The notes: a model not told the origin generated them from the letters alone. A DNA stretch of 44,014 bases from Hoeflea sp. (GCF_002733955.1 NZ_NVXQ01000013.1:1-44014), one strand, 5' to 3'; counted from the first letter of the stretch, positions 33,148 through 42,394 are shown. Numbers and translations: made by a program.

Positions 33148-33160
33148 CTGGTCAGACCAG
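33148..33160. promoter_or_regulatory. FadR/GntR-type operator, site A
   Basis: CTGGTCAGACCAG is a perfect palindrome with core TGGTNNNACCA, the pattern recognised by FadR-type GntR regulators. It begins one base after the TetR stop codon and is one of four such sites in this part of the window. Confidence 0.6.
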
Positions 33161-33187
33161 TAAGCAAAATTCCGATTTTCATGTTGG

Positions 33188-33204
33188 CTCTCTCCGGCAG
33201 AGAG
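33188..33204 (+). terminator. Weak stem-loop after the TetR gene
   Basis: CTCTCT and AGAGAG form a 6-bp stem around CCGGC, followed by GTTTCTTC. It could be a weak intrinsic terminator for the TetR gene. Confidence 0.35.
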
Positions 33205-33311
33205 GTTTCTTCATAAAACGCCTGAATTCAACCCCTATTGCATTTATATCGTCACATACAAGCAATAGATCATGGTTTTAGGACAAGTGGAGCGGTTGAC
33301 CAATCCGAAAT

Positions 33312-33324
33312 TTGGTAATACCAA
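33312..33324. promoter_or_regulatory. FadR/GntR-type operator, site B
   Basis: TTGGTAATACCAA is a palindrome with the TGGTNNNACCA core, 158 bases before the start of the binding-protein gene and 164 bases from site A. In the same 336-base leader an inverted repeat CTATTGC/GCAATAG (33235-33241 and 33262-33268) is also present. Nothing else is evident there. Confidence 0.6.
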
Positions 33325-33482
33325 TTTGAAATTGCATGGAGGGACCGAGGAGGGTCGCCCGAAGCAAGAGAGGTACAAACCAGCCAGCAGAGACCGGAAC
33401 CCGCGGCACAGACAATGCCAGTCCGGAAATCTGGCCCTGCCGACCGGTCAATCTCGAATGGTATCAATGGGAGGAGAGCAGA

Positions 33483-34793
33483 ATGCGCACGAAACTGATC
33501 AGCATCGCGGGAGGACTTGCACTTGCCCTGGCAAGCGGGACTTCGGCCTATGCTCAGGAACTGACAATCTTCTGGGCCGAATGGGACCCGGCAAACTATC
33601 TTCAGGAACTCGTCAATGAGTATGAAGAAGAAACCGGCGTCATGGTGACCGTCGAGACAACGCCATGGTCTGACTTCCAGACCAAGGCGTTCACCGAATT
33701 CAACGCCCGTGGCTCGGCCTATGACATGATCGTCGGCGACAGCCAGTGGCTGGGGGCTGCTTCCGAAGGCGGTCACTATGTCGACCTTACCGACTTCTTC
33801 AACGAGCACAATCTCGGCGAAGTCATGGCGCCGGCGACAGTGAAATACTATGCCGAGTATCCCGGCAATTCCGGCAAGTATTGGGCCGTTCCGGCCGAAG
33901 GCGACGCGGTGGGCTGGTCGTACCGAAAGGACTGGTTCGAAGACCCCGACGAAATGGCCGCCTTCAAGGAAAAGTACGGCTACGACCTGGCACCGCCAGA
34001 GGACTGGAAACAGCTCACGGACATTGCCGAGTTCTTCCATCGTCCGGATGAAAACCGCTACGGCATCGCGATCTATACCGACAACTCCTATGACGCCATG
34101 GTCATGGGTGTCGAGAACGCGATCTTCTCCTACGGCGCCGAGCTCGGCAATTTCGAGACCTATGAAGTCGACGGATACGTCAACAGCGACAAGGCCGTCG
34201 CAGCACTAGAAAACTACAAGAAGCTCTACAGCTACACGCCTCCGGGCTGGGCCAAGACCTTCTTTGTCGAGAACAACCAGGCAATCACCGAAGGCCTGGT
34301 GGCCATGTCGATGAACTATTTTGCCTTCTTCCCGGCGCTTCTGAACGAGGCCTCCAACCCGCATGCCGCAAATACCGGCTTCTTTGCCAACCCGGCGGGT
34401 CCCGATGGCGACCAGTTTGCGGCGCTTGGCGGACAGGGCATCTCCGTCGTCAGCTATTCCGAAAACAAGGAAGAGGCGATGAAGTTCCTGGAGTGGTTCA
34501 TCAAGGACGAAACCCAGAAACGCTGGGCTGAGCTGGGCGGCTACACCGCAAGTGCAGCGGTGCTGCAGTCGGAAGAGTTCCGCAAGGCCACGCCTTACAA
34601 CGAGGCGTTCTACCAGACCATGTTCAAGGTCAAGGACTTCTGGGCGGTGCCGGAATTTGCCGAGCTGCTGACGGCTGCCAACCAGCGCCTGTATCCCTTC
34701 ATCGTCGGCAATGAAGGGACTGCCAAGGAGACGCTCGACGCGCTGGCGGCCGATTGGGAAGCCACCTTCAAGAAGTATGGACGCGCGCAGTAA
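33483..34793 (+). CDS. ABC transporter carbohydrate-binding protein (SBP family 1)
   Basis: A 436-residue periplasmic binding protein with a signal peptide ending SAYA-Q at residues 21-25. Its layout (LTIFWAEWDPANYLQELVNE opening, SAYDMIVGDSQWLG later, RWAELGGYTAS near the C-terminus) is that of extracellular solute-binding family 1, which carries sugars, polyols and glycerol derivatives. GGGAGGAG lies 8 bases before the ATG at 33483, a strong ribosome site; a longer frame to 33336 has none. It opens the plus-strand importer operon. Two FadR-type operators lie upstream. The ligand cannot be named. Confidence 0.92.
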   Translation: MRTKLISIAGGLALALASGTSAYAQELTIFWAEWDPANYLQELVNEYEEETGVMVTVETTPWSDFQTKAFTEFNARGSAYDMIVGDSQWLGAASEGGHYVDLTDFFNEHNLGEVMAPATVKYYAEYPGNSGKYWAVPAEGDAVGWSYRKDWFEDPDEMAAFKEKYGYDLAPPEDWKQLTDIAEFFHRPDENRYGIAIYTDNSYDAMVMGVENAIFSYGAELGNFETYEVDGYVNSDKAVAALENYKKLYSYTPPGWAKTFFVENNQAITEGLVAMSMNYFAFFPALLNEASNPHAANTGFFANPAGPDGDQFAALGGQGISVVSYSENKEEAMKFLEWFIKDETQKRWAELGGYTASAAVLQSEEFRKATPYNEAFYQTMFKVKDFWAVPEFAELLTAANQRLYPFIVGNEGTAKETLDALAADWEATFKKYGRAQ

Positions 34794-34819
34794 CAGCTGC
34801 CCGCCAGACTGACACATCC

Positions 34820-34841
34820 AAGGGGCGCTGCGGCGCCCCTT
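34820..34841 (+). terminator. Intra-operon stem-loop after the binding-protein gene
   Basis: AAGGGGCGC and GCGCCCCTT form a perfect 9-bp stem with a TGCG loop, followed by CCTTCCCC rather than a T-run. Hairpins at this position between a binding-protein gene and its permeases commonly stabilise the upstream mRNA or partly stop transcription, giving an excess of binding protein. Confidence 0.6.
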
Positions 34842-34878
34842 CCTTCCCCAATACTTCGCAAAGCAAGGAAGCTATCCC

Positions 34879-35784
34879 GTGGCGTCCCAAGTCATGACCA
34901 ATCTGGACCCGAAATCGCGCGCTGCCGCCAAGGGGCTGAGTGATCTGACAATCCGCAACCTGTTCATCATTCCGACAATTGCGTTTCTGATCATTTTCAA
35001 CATTTTCCCGCTGCTGTACTCGCTGGCCTACTCGTTCACCGATTTCAGGGCCTCGACCAATGCGCCGGCGAATTTTGTCGGTCTGCAGAATTACCGCGAC
35101 CTTCTGAGCGATCCGTTCATCTGGAAGAACTTCTCGATCACCGCGAAGTATGTGCTGATTTCGGTGACCGGACAGGTGCTTGTCGGCTTCGGCCTGGCCA
35201 TGCTGCTCAACCGCTCGATTCCCGCCAAGGGGCTGATCACCACGCTGCTGCTGTTGCCGATGATGCTGTCGATGGCTGTTGTGGGCCTGTTCTGGAAGCT
35301 GCTTTACGATCCGAATTTCGGCATCATCAACTACTTCCTCGGGCTCGACAAATTCGAATGGCTCGCCGATCCCGATGTCGCGCTCTATGCCATCGCCATT
35401 GTCGATATCTGGATGTGGGCGCCCTTCGTGATGCTTTTGTCGCTGGCCGGTCTTTCGGCTGTGCCCAAGCATCTTTACGAGGCTGCGGAAATCGACCGGG
35501 CCTCGGGCATCTACACCTTCTTTCGCATCACCCTGCCGCTGGTGGCGCCGATCCTGATGATCGCGATCATCTTTCGCACCATGGAAGCCTTCAAGACCTT
35601 TGACCTTGCCTATGTGCTGTCGTCGCAACCGACGACCGAGCTGATCGCGATCCGGCTCTACAAGATGGCGTTTCAGGAATGGCAGACCGGCATGTCCTCG
35701 GCTTTTGCCTACATCGTCCTGATCATGGTGGTGGCAATCACCAACATCTACGTGAAATACCTCAACAAAGTGAAGGCGCGCTAA
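34879..35784 (+). CDS. ABC transporter permease (MalF/UgpA type)
   Basis: A 301-residue inner-membrane permease with six helices; FIIPTIAFLIIFNIFPLLYS is the first helix and YEAAEIDRASGIYTFFRITL is the EAA loop. The GTG at 34879 has AAGGAAG 6 bases upstream, whereas the ATG at 34894 has no ribosome site, so GTG is preferred. It pairs with the next gene to form the channel for a carbohydrate-type ligand. Confidence 0.92.
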   Translation: MASQVMTNLDPKSRAAAKGLSDLTIRNLFIIPTIAFLIIFNIFPLLYSLAYSFTDFRASTNAPANFVGLQNYRDLLSDPFIWKNFSITAKYVLISVTGQVLVGFGLAMLLNRSIPAKGLITTLLLLPMMLSMAVVGLFWKLLYDPNFGIINYFLGLDKFEWLADPDVALYAIAIVDIWMWAPFVMLLSLAGLSAVPKHLYEAAEIDRASGIYTFFRITLPLVAPILMIAIIFRTMEAFKTFDLAYVLSSQPTTELIAIRLYKMAFQEWQTGMSSAFAYIVLIMVVAITNIYVKYLNKVKAR

Positions 35785-35785
35785 G

Positions 35786-36748
35786 ATGGCCGGAGTACGC
35801 ACACCTCGCGAAATACTGACAAACCGGGTGGCAATCGTGGCGGTCTTTGTCGCGCTCGCCATCATGCTGACGCCGATCTACTGGATCGCCTCGACATCCT
35901 TCAAACCCCGCAACCTGGCAACCACGATCCCGCCCACGGTGGTGTTCGAACCCACGGTTTCGCCCTTCGTCAAGCTTTTCACCAAGCGCTCGCAGCTGCG
36001 CGAACAGCCGACCCAGGAAGAATATGATGCAGCGCCATGGTGGGAGCAGATGGTGTTTGACGGCGGCGAAAAAGTGGTGCGCAACCGCAGGTCCGGCGAG
36101 GTGACGATGTCCGGATATGGCGACCGCTTCACCAACTCGCTGATCATCTCGATCGTCTCGACCGTGCTTGCCGTGTCCATGGGGACGCTGACCGCCTATG
36201 GCTTCAGCCGCTTCAAGGTGGCGGGCGAGGACGACTGGCTGTTCTTCATTCTCTCGACCCGGATGCTGCCGCCGGTGGTCGTCGCCATTCCCATGTTCCT
36301 GATGTACCGGGTGGTGGGGCTCAATGACACGCATCTGGGCCTGATCATTCTCTACACCGCGTTCAATCTGAGCTTTGCGGTGTGGATCATGAAGGGCTTC
36401 ATCGACGAGATCCCGCGCGAATATGAAGAAGCGGCACTGGTCGACGGCTACACCCGCATGCAGGCCTTCTTCAAGGTGGTTCTGCCCGAGGCGCTGACCG
36501 GCATGGCGGCAACAGCCGTGTTCTGTTTCATCACCGCCTGGAACGAATATGCCTTCGCGCTGATCATGACCAACCGCAACGCCCAGACGGCGCCGCCCTA
36601 CATCCCGTCCCAGGTCGGCAGCGGCCTGCCGGACTGGACCGTGATCGCGGCAGGCACGTTGCTGTTCCTGATCCCGGTGGCCATTTTCACCTTCCTCCTG
36701 CGCAACCATCTTCTGCGCGGCATGTCCTTCGGAGCGATCCGCAAATGA
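35786..36748 (+). CDS. ABC transporter permease (MalG/UgpE type)
   Basis: A 320-residue inner-membrane permease beginning one base after the stop of its partner. It is longer than typical MalG-type permeases (about 275) because an insert of about 50 mostly polar residues, between residues 55 and 105, follows the first helix. The later part is standard, with the EAA loop YEEAALVDGYTRMQAFFKVV. The large periplasmic insert resembles that of glycerol or polyol importers in rhizobia. It overlaps the following small gene by 4 bases. Confidence 0.92.
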   Translation: MAGVRTPREILTNRVAIVAVFVALAIMLTPIYWIASTSFKPRNLATTIPPTVVFEPTVSPFVKLFTKRSQLREQPTQEEYDAAPWWEQMVFDGGEKVVRNRRSGEVTMSGYGDRFTNSLIISIVSTVLAVSMGTLTAYGFSRFKVAGEDDWLFFILSTRMLPPVVVAIPMFLMYRVVGLNDTHLGLIILYTAFNLSFAVWIMKGFIDEIPREYEEAALVDGYTRMQAFFKVVLPEALTGMAATAVFCFITAWNEYAFALIMTNRNAQTAPPYIPSQVGSGLPDWTVIAAGTLLFLIPVAIFTFLLRNHLLRGMSFGAIRK

Positions 36749-37017
36749 GTTTTCGTGAGCTTAACCAGCGCATTCTTGCGCCCGCCGCACAAGGCCTGAT
36801 GATCTTCGGCATCATATCGCTGTGCCAGCCCTGGAGCCTGTTTCTGCACCAGTACGGCGTCACCCTGACGCTTGTCGGCCTGATCGCCTTCATGGTCACA
36901 TCGAAGATCGCCCCCGACCCGGAAAAGGATGAAGGCTTCATCGAAGACTCTCTCGACACGCTCGACATCAACGAGACTTCCACCCCGGCCGGCTCCAGCC
37001 GCGGAGGCTCCAACTGA
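36745..37017 (+). CDS. Small membrane protein of the ABC importer (90 aa)
   Basis: A 90-residue protein with two hydrophobic segments (about residues 15-30 and 35-52) and a polar, acidic tail rich in Ser/Thr/Gly. It overlaps the permease gene by an ATGA and shares one base with the ATPase start at 37017, so it is made with the transporter. A small extra membrane gene in this place, together with two different ATPases, recalls the glycerol importer GlpVSTPQU of rhizobia, though I cannot match the sequence. It may stabilise the complex. Function unknown. Confidence 0.75.
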   Translation: MSFRELNQRILAPAAQGLMIFGIISLCQPWSLFLHQYGVTLTLVGLIAFMVTSKIAPDPEKDEGFIEDSLDTLDINETSTPAGSSRGGSN

Positions 37018-38105
37018 TGGCGCAGATCGATATCCGGAACGTGCAGAAGTTCTTCGGCCAGCACCAGGTGCTCAAGAACCTCAACCTGACCATCGAGGAT
37101 GGTGAATTCGTCGTCATGCTGGGCCAGTCGGGCGGTGGCAAGACCACGGCGCTGCGCGCCATCGCCGGGCTTGAAACCGTGACCTCCGGCAAGATCCTGA
37201 TCAACGGCACCGAGGTCCAGGACCGCAAGGCCGCCGACAGGGATATTGCCTTCGTGTTCCAGTCGTTTTCGCTCTACCCGCACATGACGGTTCGCGAGAA
37301 CATCGCCTTTCCGCTGCGCGCAGTCAGGATGAACGCGGCGGACCGCGACAAGGCGGTCAGCGAAGTGGCTGAAACGCTACAGATCGCCGAGCATCTCAAC
37401 CGCAAGCCATCGGCACTTTCGGGTGGCGACATGCAGCGTGTGGCGATCGGCCGGGCGCTGGTGCGGCGGCCGCAGGCGCTCTTGATGGATGAACCGCTGG
37501 GCGTGCTCGACGCCAAACTGCGCGAACAGATGCGGGCTGAAATCAAACGCCTGCACATCGCCCGCGGCTCGACCTCGGTCTACGTCACTCACGACCAGAT
37601 CGAGGCCATGAGCCTCGCCGACCGGATCGTCATCCTGCATGACGGCGTGCTGCAGCAGGTCGGTCCGCCGGACGAAGTCTATCTTCATCCGACCAATCTG
37701 TTCGTGGCGAAATTTGTCGGCTCGCCGGTGATGAACGTCAATGCTGTGCGGCTGGAAGGAAACAGTGTCGTGATCAATGGCGCCAGCCAGGGCTTTCATT
37801 TCCCCGACCAGATGCTGGGCCATGCCCGGAGCACTGCCGGCGAGATGACGCTTGGTGTCCGACCAGAAGCCGTGTTGCTGTCTCACCAGCCGTCAGACGG
37901 CTTTGTCGAAGCGGTGACGACCAATATCGAGCCACTGGGCAGCCATGACATTGTCGATGTCCGGCTTGGCGACACGGTGCTGCGGGCGCGCACCGAAAGT
38001 GCTTTCGTGTCGGGTGAAGGCCAGAAGGTCTGGGCCCGGATCGATCCGTCCCAGGCACATTTCTTTGATACGGCCACAGGCCTCAATCTGCGGGGGGCGA
38101 ACTGA
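37017..38105 (+). CDS. ABC transporter ATP-binding protein (MalK-like), first
   Basis: A 362-residue nucleotide-binding subunit with a C-terminal TOBE regulatory domain. Walker A is GQSGGGKTT, the signature LSGGDMQRVAIGRAL has Asp where Gln is usual, Walker B is LLMDEPLGVLDAKL and the H-loop TSVYVTHDQIEAMSL. The TOBE part begins near residue 240. It lies next to a second, different MalK-like gene, so the importer probably uses an ATPase heterodimer. It starts inside the stop of the 90-aa gene. Confidence 0.92.
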   Translation: MAQIDIRNVQKFFGQHQVLKNLNLTIEDGEFVVMLGQSGGGKTTALRAIAGLETVTSGKILINGTEVQDRKAADRDIAFVFQSFSLYPHMTVRENIAFPLRAVRMNAADRDKAVSEVAETLQIAEHLNRKPSALSGGDMQRVAIGRALVRRPQALLMDEPLGVLDAKLREQMRAEIKRLHIARGSTSVYVTHDQIEAMSLADRIVILHDGVLQQVGPPDEVYLHPTNLFVAKFVGSPVMNVNAVRLEGNSVVINGASQGFHFPDQMLGHARSTAGEMTLGVRPEAVLLSHQPSDGFVEAVTTNIEPLGSHDIVDVRLGDTVLRARTESAFVSGEGQKVWARIDPSQAHFFDTATGLNLRGAN

Positions 38106-39175
38106 TGGCTGACATCGCTTTGCAGGGCATCACCAAGAAATTCGGCTCCAACACGGCGTTGCGGGATCTCGATCTCGAGATCAAGGATGGAGAATTCTTC
38201 GTCCTTCTAGGCCAGACCGGTGCCGGCAAAACCACCACGCTGCGCCTGATCGCCGGCCTGGAGGTTCCGAATTCCGGCAAGGTCATCCTCGACGGGCACG
38301 ACGCCACCAACTGGAACGCGGCCGAGCGCGACGTGGCGCTGGTGCTGCAGCAGTACTCGCTCTACCCGCGAATGACGGTGCGGGGCAATCTCGAGTTTCC
38401 GCTCAAATCGCGAACCCAGAATTTTACCGCAGCCGAGATCAAGGAGCGCGTCGACCGGGTGGCCGAAACGCTGCAGATCACCCGCCTGCTCGACCGCAAG
38501 GTTGAACGGCTGTCGGGGGGCGAGATGCAGCGCGTCTCGATCGGCCGGGCGATCGTGCGACAACCGCGGGTCTTCCTAATGGATGAACCGCTTTCGGCAC
38601 TTGACGCCAATCTGCGCGATGTATTGCGGGTCGAGCTGAAGAAGCTGCACAGCGAACTCGGCGCGACCTTCGTCTTCGTCACCCATGACCAGGTCGAGGC
38701 CATGTCGATGGGCGACAAGATCGGCGTTCTCAACCGGGGCAGGCTGGTGCAGGTCGGCACGCCTTCGGAAATCTATGCCAGGCCGCTCAACACCTTCGTC
38801 GCCCGGTCCGTCGGCACGCCGCCGATGAACCTGCTCGACGGTGTTCTCAAGGGCAACATGGCAGTGCTCGACGCCGGAAAGTTCAGCCTGCCGGTGGCTT
38901 CACCGCATGGCGGCGACGGCAACCGGATCCGCTTCGGCATCCGTCCCGAAGATGTGGTGCTTGACGACAACGGCCCGGCCTCGGCGCGGGTGTTCGACAT
39001 CGAGAACCACGGGGTGATCAAGATCCTGACCCTCGACATCGACGGCACGCATCTGCATGCCACGGTCTCGGCGCAGACACAGGTGCATATCGACGACACT
39101 GTCAGGTTCAGCTGGAAACCCGAGAAGGTCCTGTGCTTCGATCCCTCCAGCGGGCGCAATCTCGGCCTTGGCTGA
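38105..39175 (+). CDS. ABC transporter ATP-binding protein (MalK-like), second
   Basis: A 356-residue nucleotide-binding subunit with a TOBE domain after about residue 235. Walker A is GQTGAGKTT, signature LSGGEMQRVSIGRAI (Glu replacing Gln), Walker B FLMDEPLSALDANL, H-loop FVFVTHDQVEAMSM. It shares one base with the preceding ATPase gene and ends the operon. A 6-bp stem-loop (GCTTGC/GCAAGC, 39176-39192) follows the stop, without a T-run. The 253-base convergent gap after it holds no evident gene. Confidence 0.92.
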   Translation: MADIALQGITKKFGSNTALRDLDLEIKDGEFFVLLGQTGAGKTTTLRLIAGLEVPNSGKVILDGHDATNWNAAERDVALVLQQYSLYPRMTVRGNLEFPLKSRTQNFTAAEIKERVDRVAETLQITRLLDRKVERLSGGEMQRVSIGRAIVRQPRVFLMDEPLSALDANLRDVLRVELKKLHSELGATFVFVTHDQVEAMSMGDKIGVLNRGRLVQVGTPSEIYARPLNTFVARSVGTPPMNLLDGVLKGNMAVLDAGKFSLPVASPHGGDGNRIRFGIRPEDVVLDDNGPASARVFDIENHGVIKILTLDIDGTHLHATVSAQTQVHIDDTVRFSWKPEKVLCFDPSSGRNLGLG

Positions 39176-39428
39176 GCTTGCGTTCGGCAAGCCGGAACCT
39201 CCCGGAAGCAGGGCGGTTTGTCTGGATGCTTGATCCAGGCGAACCGCTCCTGCATCTGGCGGGAGCCTGAAGGATGCACGCGGCTTGTGTGCACCAGGCT
39301 TGGCTTGAGCGATCGAGACCGAGGCAACCACAACCGGTGCCTAGATGACCCCGGCACAAGCGGAATGCGATGCTTCCGGCACCGTCATCCAGAGCCGCAC
39401 TTGATGTCAGATGGAGTGCCTGCTCACC

Positions 39429-40406
39429 CTATTTCGCAAACCGCGCCTGATAGGCCTCCCAGGCGTCCGGATTGCAGAAATTGAAGGGTCTATCACCGGC
39501 CAGGATCCGCCTGGTCTCCATCACAACGCCCTGGCCCATCCGCAGCATGCTTTCCTCGGTAATCCCGGCCATGTGCGGTGTCAGGATGACGTTGCGCATC
39601 GACATCAGCGGATGATCGGTTGGCAGCGGTTGCTGGTCGAAGACGTCAAGCACCGCGCCGCCGATCGTCCCGGCCCTCAGCGCCTCGACAAGTGCTGTTT
39701 CATCGACCACCGGGCCGCGCGCCACATTGACCAGAATTGCATCAGGCCGCATCCGGGCAAGCTCCGCTGCCCCAATCATGCCGCGGGTCTTGTCATTGAG
39801 CGGGCAGCACAGCACCACCACATCGCAGTCTCCCAGCAGACGGTTCAGGTCTGCTGCCTCTGCACCATCGGGCAAAGCCTGCGGCCGGCTGGTAAGCGCC
39901 AGCACCTTCATGCCAAAGCCGTGGCGGGCGATGCGGAACAGGGCGTTGCCGACATTTCCCATTCCGACGATGCCGAGCCTGCGGCCGCTCAGCTCCCTGC
40001 CGTGATCGGAATGCGGCCGTGCGACGGCCCAGCCGGCCTCTCTCAGGTCAGCGGCGACGGAAGGGTATGTGCGCAACAGCGCCAGAGAGGACCAGATGCA
40101 ATGTTCGGCCACGGTCACTGCATTCACGCCCGGGACATTGGCCACCAGCACGCCGGTTTCGGTGGCCACGTCGACGGGGATCATGTCGAGCCCTGCCCCG
40201 TGCCGCACGGTGGCCCTGAGCCTTGTCTCGCGCCGCAGGATCTCGGGTGGAATCGGTGCCCGCACGACGATGATCGATGCGCCGGAACTCTGCTCGAGGA
40301 TTGCTGCCGGGGTCGGCTCGCTGGCAATGGTCAGGTTGCCCAGCCCTTGCAGTTCGGCCGTCACTTCAGGATGCAGCGGATGGGTGGAAAAGATCATCTC
40401 GGGCAT
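39429..40406 (-). CDS. D-2-hydroxyacid dehydrogenase (NAD-dependent)
   Basis: A 325-residue oxidoreductase of the D-isomer-specific 2-hydroxyacid dehydrogenase family. The NAD-binding Rossmann motif GIVGMGNVGNALF is near residue 160, and the catalytic triad is intact: Arg in VNVARGPVVDE, Glu in VLDVFDQQPLP and His in ILTPHMAGIT. Such enzymes reduce 2-keto acids or oxidise hydroxy acids (glyoxylate, hydroxypyruvate, phosphoglycerate). It is the last gene of the minus-strand catabolic operon, 30 bases after the GntR gene, so a 2-keto or hydroxy acid is probably the pathway end point. Confidence 0.9.
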   Translation of the reverse strand: MPEMIFSTHPLHPEVTAELQGLGNLTIASEPTPAAILEQSSGASIIVVRAPIPPEILRRETRLRATVRHGAGLDMIPVDVATETGVLVANVPGVNAVTVAEHCIWSSLALLRTYPSVAADLREAGWAVARPHSDHGRELSGRRLGIVGMGNVGNALFRIARHGFGMKVLALTSRPQALPDGAEAADLNRLLGDCDVVVLCCPLNDKTRGMIGAAELARMRPDAILVNVARGPVVDETALVEALRAGTIGGAVLDVFDQQPLPTDHPLMSMRNVILTPHMAGITEESMLRMGQGVVMETRRILAGDRPFNFCNPDAWEAYQARFAK

Positions 40407-40436
40407 CGGATCCGGCTCCGCAATTCTGGTGAAGGC

Positions 40437-41168
40437 TCAGGCGTGTGACTGCGGCAACTCGGACTGCTCTGAGGTGCTGGCTCCATTGGAATCGAGAATT
40501 TCGGTCCAGTAGCTCTGCGCCCGTCCCAGATGGGTGTTCATCAGCGCCTGGGCCAGAATGCTGTCGCGGCGATACAGCGCATCGAAGATCTGCATGTGCT
40601 CCTTGTGCGACTTGATGTTGCGCTCCGGCTTGCCGAAATAGATCGGCATGCGCTGCTCGCTGGCGGCGTAGAAACTGGAGCAGATCTTGTAAAACATCTC
40701 GTTTTGCGTGGCGCGAACGATTTCGAGGTGAAACTCGCCGTCCAGCCGGTGCAGGCCCATGCCGTCGGCGATCTGCTTTTCCGAGCGCTCGAGAATATCG
40801 CGCAGCTTGTCGAGATTCTCCTCAGTTGCGCGCTGGGCCGCCAGTTCCGCCGCCTTGATCTCGTGGATCTTGCGCAGTTCCACGGCCTCGAAGATCTGCC
40901 GTGGCTGCAATTGCACGCCGGCGGAGGCCAGCAGCGCCATCGAACTCAGCCCCGCCGATTCCATGGTGAGATAGATGCCGGACTTGGCGCGGCGTTCGAT
41001 CAGTTGCAGGGCTTCGAGAATTGCCAGGGATTCACGCACCTGGCCGCGGCTGACGGCAAAATGCTCCGCAAGTTCCCGCTCCGAGGGGGCCTTGCCGGCG
41101 TTGCCGCTGGCCACCGCCACGATGTGCGCCACCAGACCGGGCAGAAACTCGCTTTCGGAACTCGTCAT
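40437..41168 (-). CDS. GntR-family regulator, FadR subfamily
   Basis: A 243-residue regulator with an N-terminal winged helix (about residues 20-75: ELAEHFAVSRGQVRESLAIL) and a C-terminal FCD domain of the FadR type (metal-ligand-like His in FHLEIVRATQ and in HKEHMQIFDA). FadR-type proteins bind palindromes with a TGGTNNNACCA-like core; four such sites lie in the module (33148, 33312, 43339, 43477), so this is the likely regulator of the importer and both isomerases. It overlaps the enolase-superfamily gene by an ATGA, so it is co-expressed with the pathway. The effector is unknown but probably a sugar acid. Confidence 0.9.
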   Translation of the reverse strand: MTSSESEFLPGLVAHIVAVASGNAGKAPSERELAEHFAVSRGQVRESLAILEALQLIERRAKSGIYLTMESAGLSSMALLASAGVQLQPRQIFEAVELRKIHEIKAAELAAQRATEENLDKLRDILERSEKQIADGMGLHRLDGEFHLEIVRATQNEMFYKICSSFYAASEQRMPIYFGKPERNIKSHKEHMQIFDALYRRDSILAQALMNTHLGRAQSYWTEILDSNGASTSEQSELPQSHA

Positions 41169-42334
41169 ATGACCCTTGCATAATTGTTGAGAACGGCTTC
41201 GTTCATGGTGAAGCCGAGACCCGGCTTTTCGGGAAATTCGATCATCCCGTCCTTTGCCACAACGGATTCGCCAATGATATCATGGATCATCGGATTGGCG
41301 CCAAGGGAAAACTCGATCGCAAAGCTCGCCGGTGAGGCAGCACAGACGTGCAGGCCGGCAAAGAAGCACGGGGCGCCGGCCCAGAGATGCGGCGCCAGGC
41401 GGAGATTGAACGCCGATGCGATCGTGCCGATCCGCATGGCCTCGCTGATGCCGCCGCAAAATGCCGGATCCGGCTGAAAGATATCGGCCGCGCGCATCAG
41501 CGCAAGGTCGCGGAAGGCAAACCGGGTGGCTTCGCTTTCGCCGGTGGAGACCGGAATCGGGATCGTGGCGCGGACTTCGGCAATGCCTGCCTTGTCATCG
41601 GCGATGATCGGCTCTTCGAACCAGGCCAGGTCGCAGTCCTCGACAAGCTGGGCAAAGCGCCGCGCCGTCGCCACTGTGAATGTGCCATGCGCGTCCACAG
41701 CCAGTTCGATGTCGGGGCCGAGCGCCTCGCGGGCCGCCCTGACCCGGGCCGCCGAGGCATGCGGATTTGCGTCCATGGCGCCGACCCGCATCTTGACGCT
41801 GCGGAACCCGCCGGCATCGACATAGGACTGCAATTGCTCGCCGATCTTGTCGGCGCCGGCCCAGCCGCCGGATGCATAGGCCTGCATACGGTCGGCCTTG
41901 CGGCCGCCCAGCAGCTTCCAGACCGGCTTTCCGTCTGCCTTGCCAAGAATATCCCACAAGGCGATGTCGATTGCGCTGATGGCGGCAACCGTCAGGCCCC
42001 GCCGCGCCATTTCCGGCATCGCGTGGCCTGCCGCAGCGGCCTTTTCAGCCCGCACGCCATTGTAGAGATCTTCCCATATGAAGGTCACATCCGCCGGGTC
42101 GCGACCGATGATGCGTGGTCCGAAATCCTCGTTGAGCAGACGCACCAGCGTGGCGTAATTGCCCGCACTGCCCGCGGCATTCTTCCCCTCGCCCCAACCG
42201 ACGATGCCATCATCGGTTTCGATGCGCAGGATCGCCGCATCGAAGGTGCGCAAGGTTCCGAAATCACTGGTGTGCTGACGCGCCTCTTCGATCGGGATCT
42301 GAATCCATTGGGCATGGACGGACTTGATTTTCAT
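41165..42334 (-). CDS. Enolase-superfamily enzyme (mandelate racemase / muconate lactonising type)
   Basis: A 389-residue enzyme with capping domain and (beta/alpha)7-beta barrel. Visible catalytic residues are Lys and Arg in SVKMRVG (a KxR variant of the KxK base motif), Asp in ELAVDAHG, Glu in WFEEPI, Glu in PVSTGESEA as metal ligands, and His in LAPHLW. The family mostly dehydrates sugar acids or racemises mandelate-like acids. With a sugar isomerase and a hydroxyacid dehydrogenase beside it, sugar-acid dehydration is the more likely role. The 60-base gap to the upstream isomerase gene is otherwise empty. Confidence 0.9.
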   Translation of the reverse strand: MKIKSVHAQWIQIPIEEARQHTSDFGTLRTFDAAILRIETDDGIVGWGEGKNAAGSAGNYATLVRLLNEDFGPRIIGRDPADVTFIWEDLYNGVRAEKAAAAGHAMPEMARRGLTVAAISAIDIALWDILGKADGKPVWKLLGGRKADRMQAYASGGWAGADKIGEQLQSYVDAGGFRSVKMRVGAMDANPHASAARVRAAREALGPDIELAVDAHGTFTVATARRFAQLVEDCDLAWFEEPIIADDKAGIAEVRATIPIPVSTGESEATRFAFRDLALMRAADIFQPDPAFCGGISEAMRIGTIASAFNLRLAPHLWAGAPCFFAGLHVCAASPASFAIEFSLGANPMIHDIIGESVVAKDGMIEFPEKPGLGFTMNEAVLNNYARVI

Positions 42335-42394
42335 GACAGCGACCCTCGTGCCCCGATGGCGGAATATTCCGCTCCCGGGGAACGCCTCTACGAG

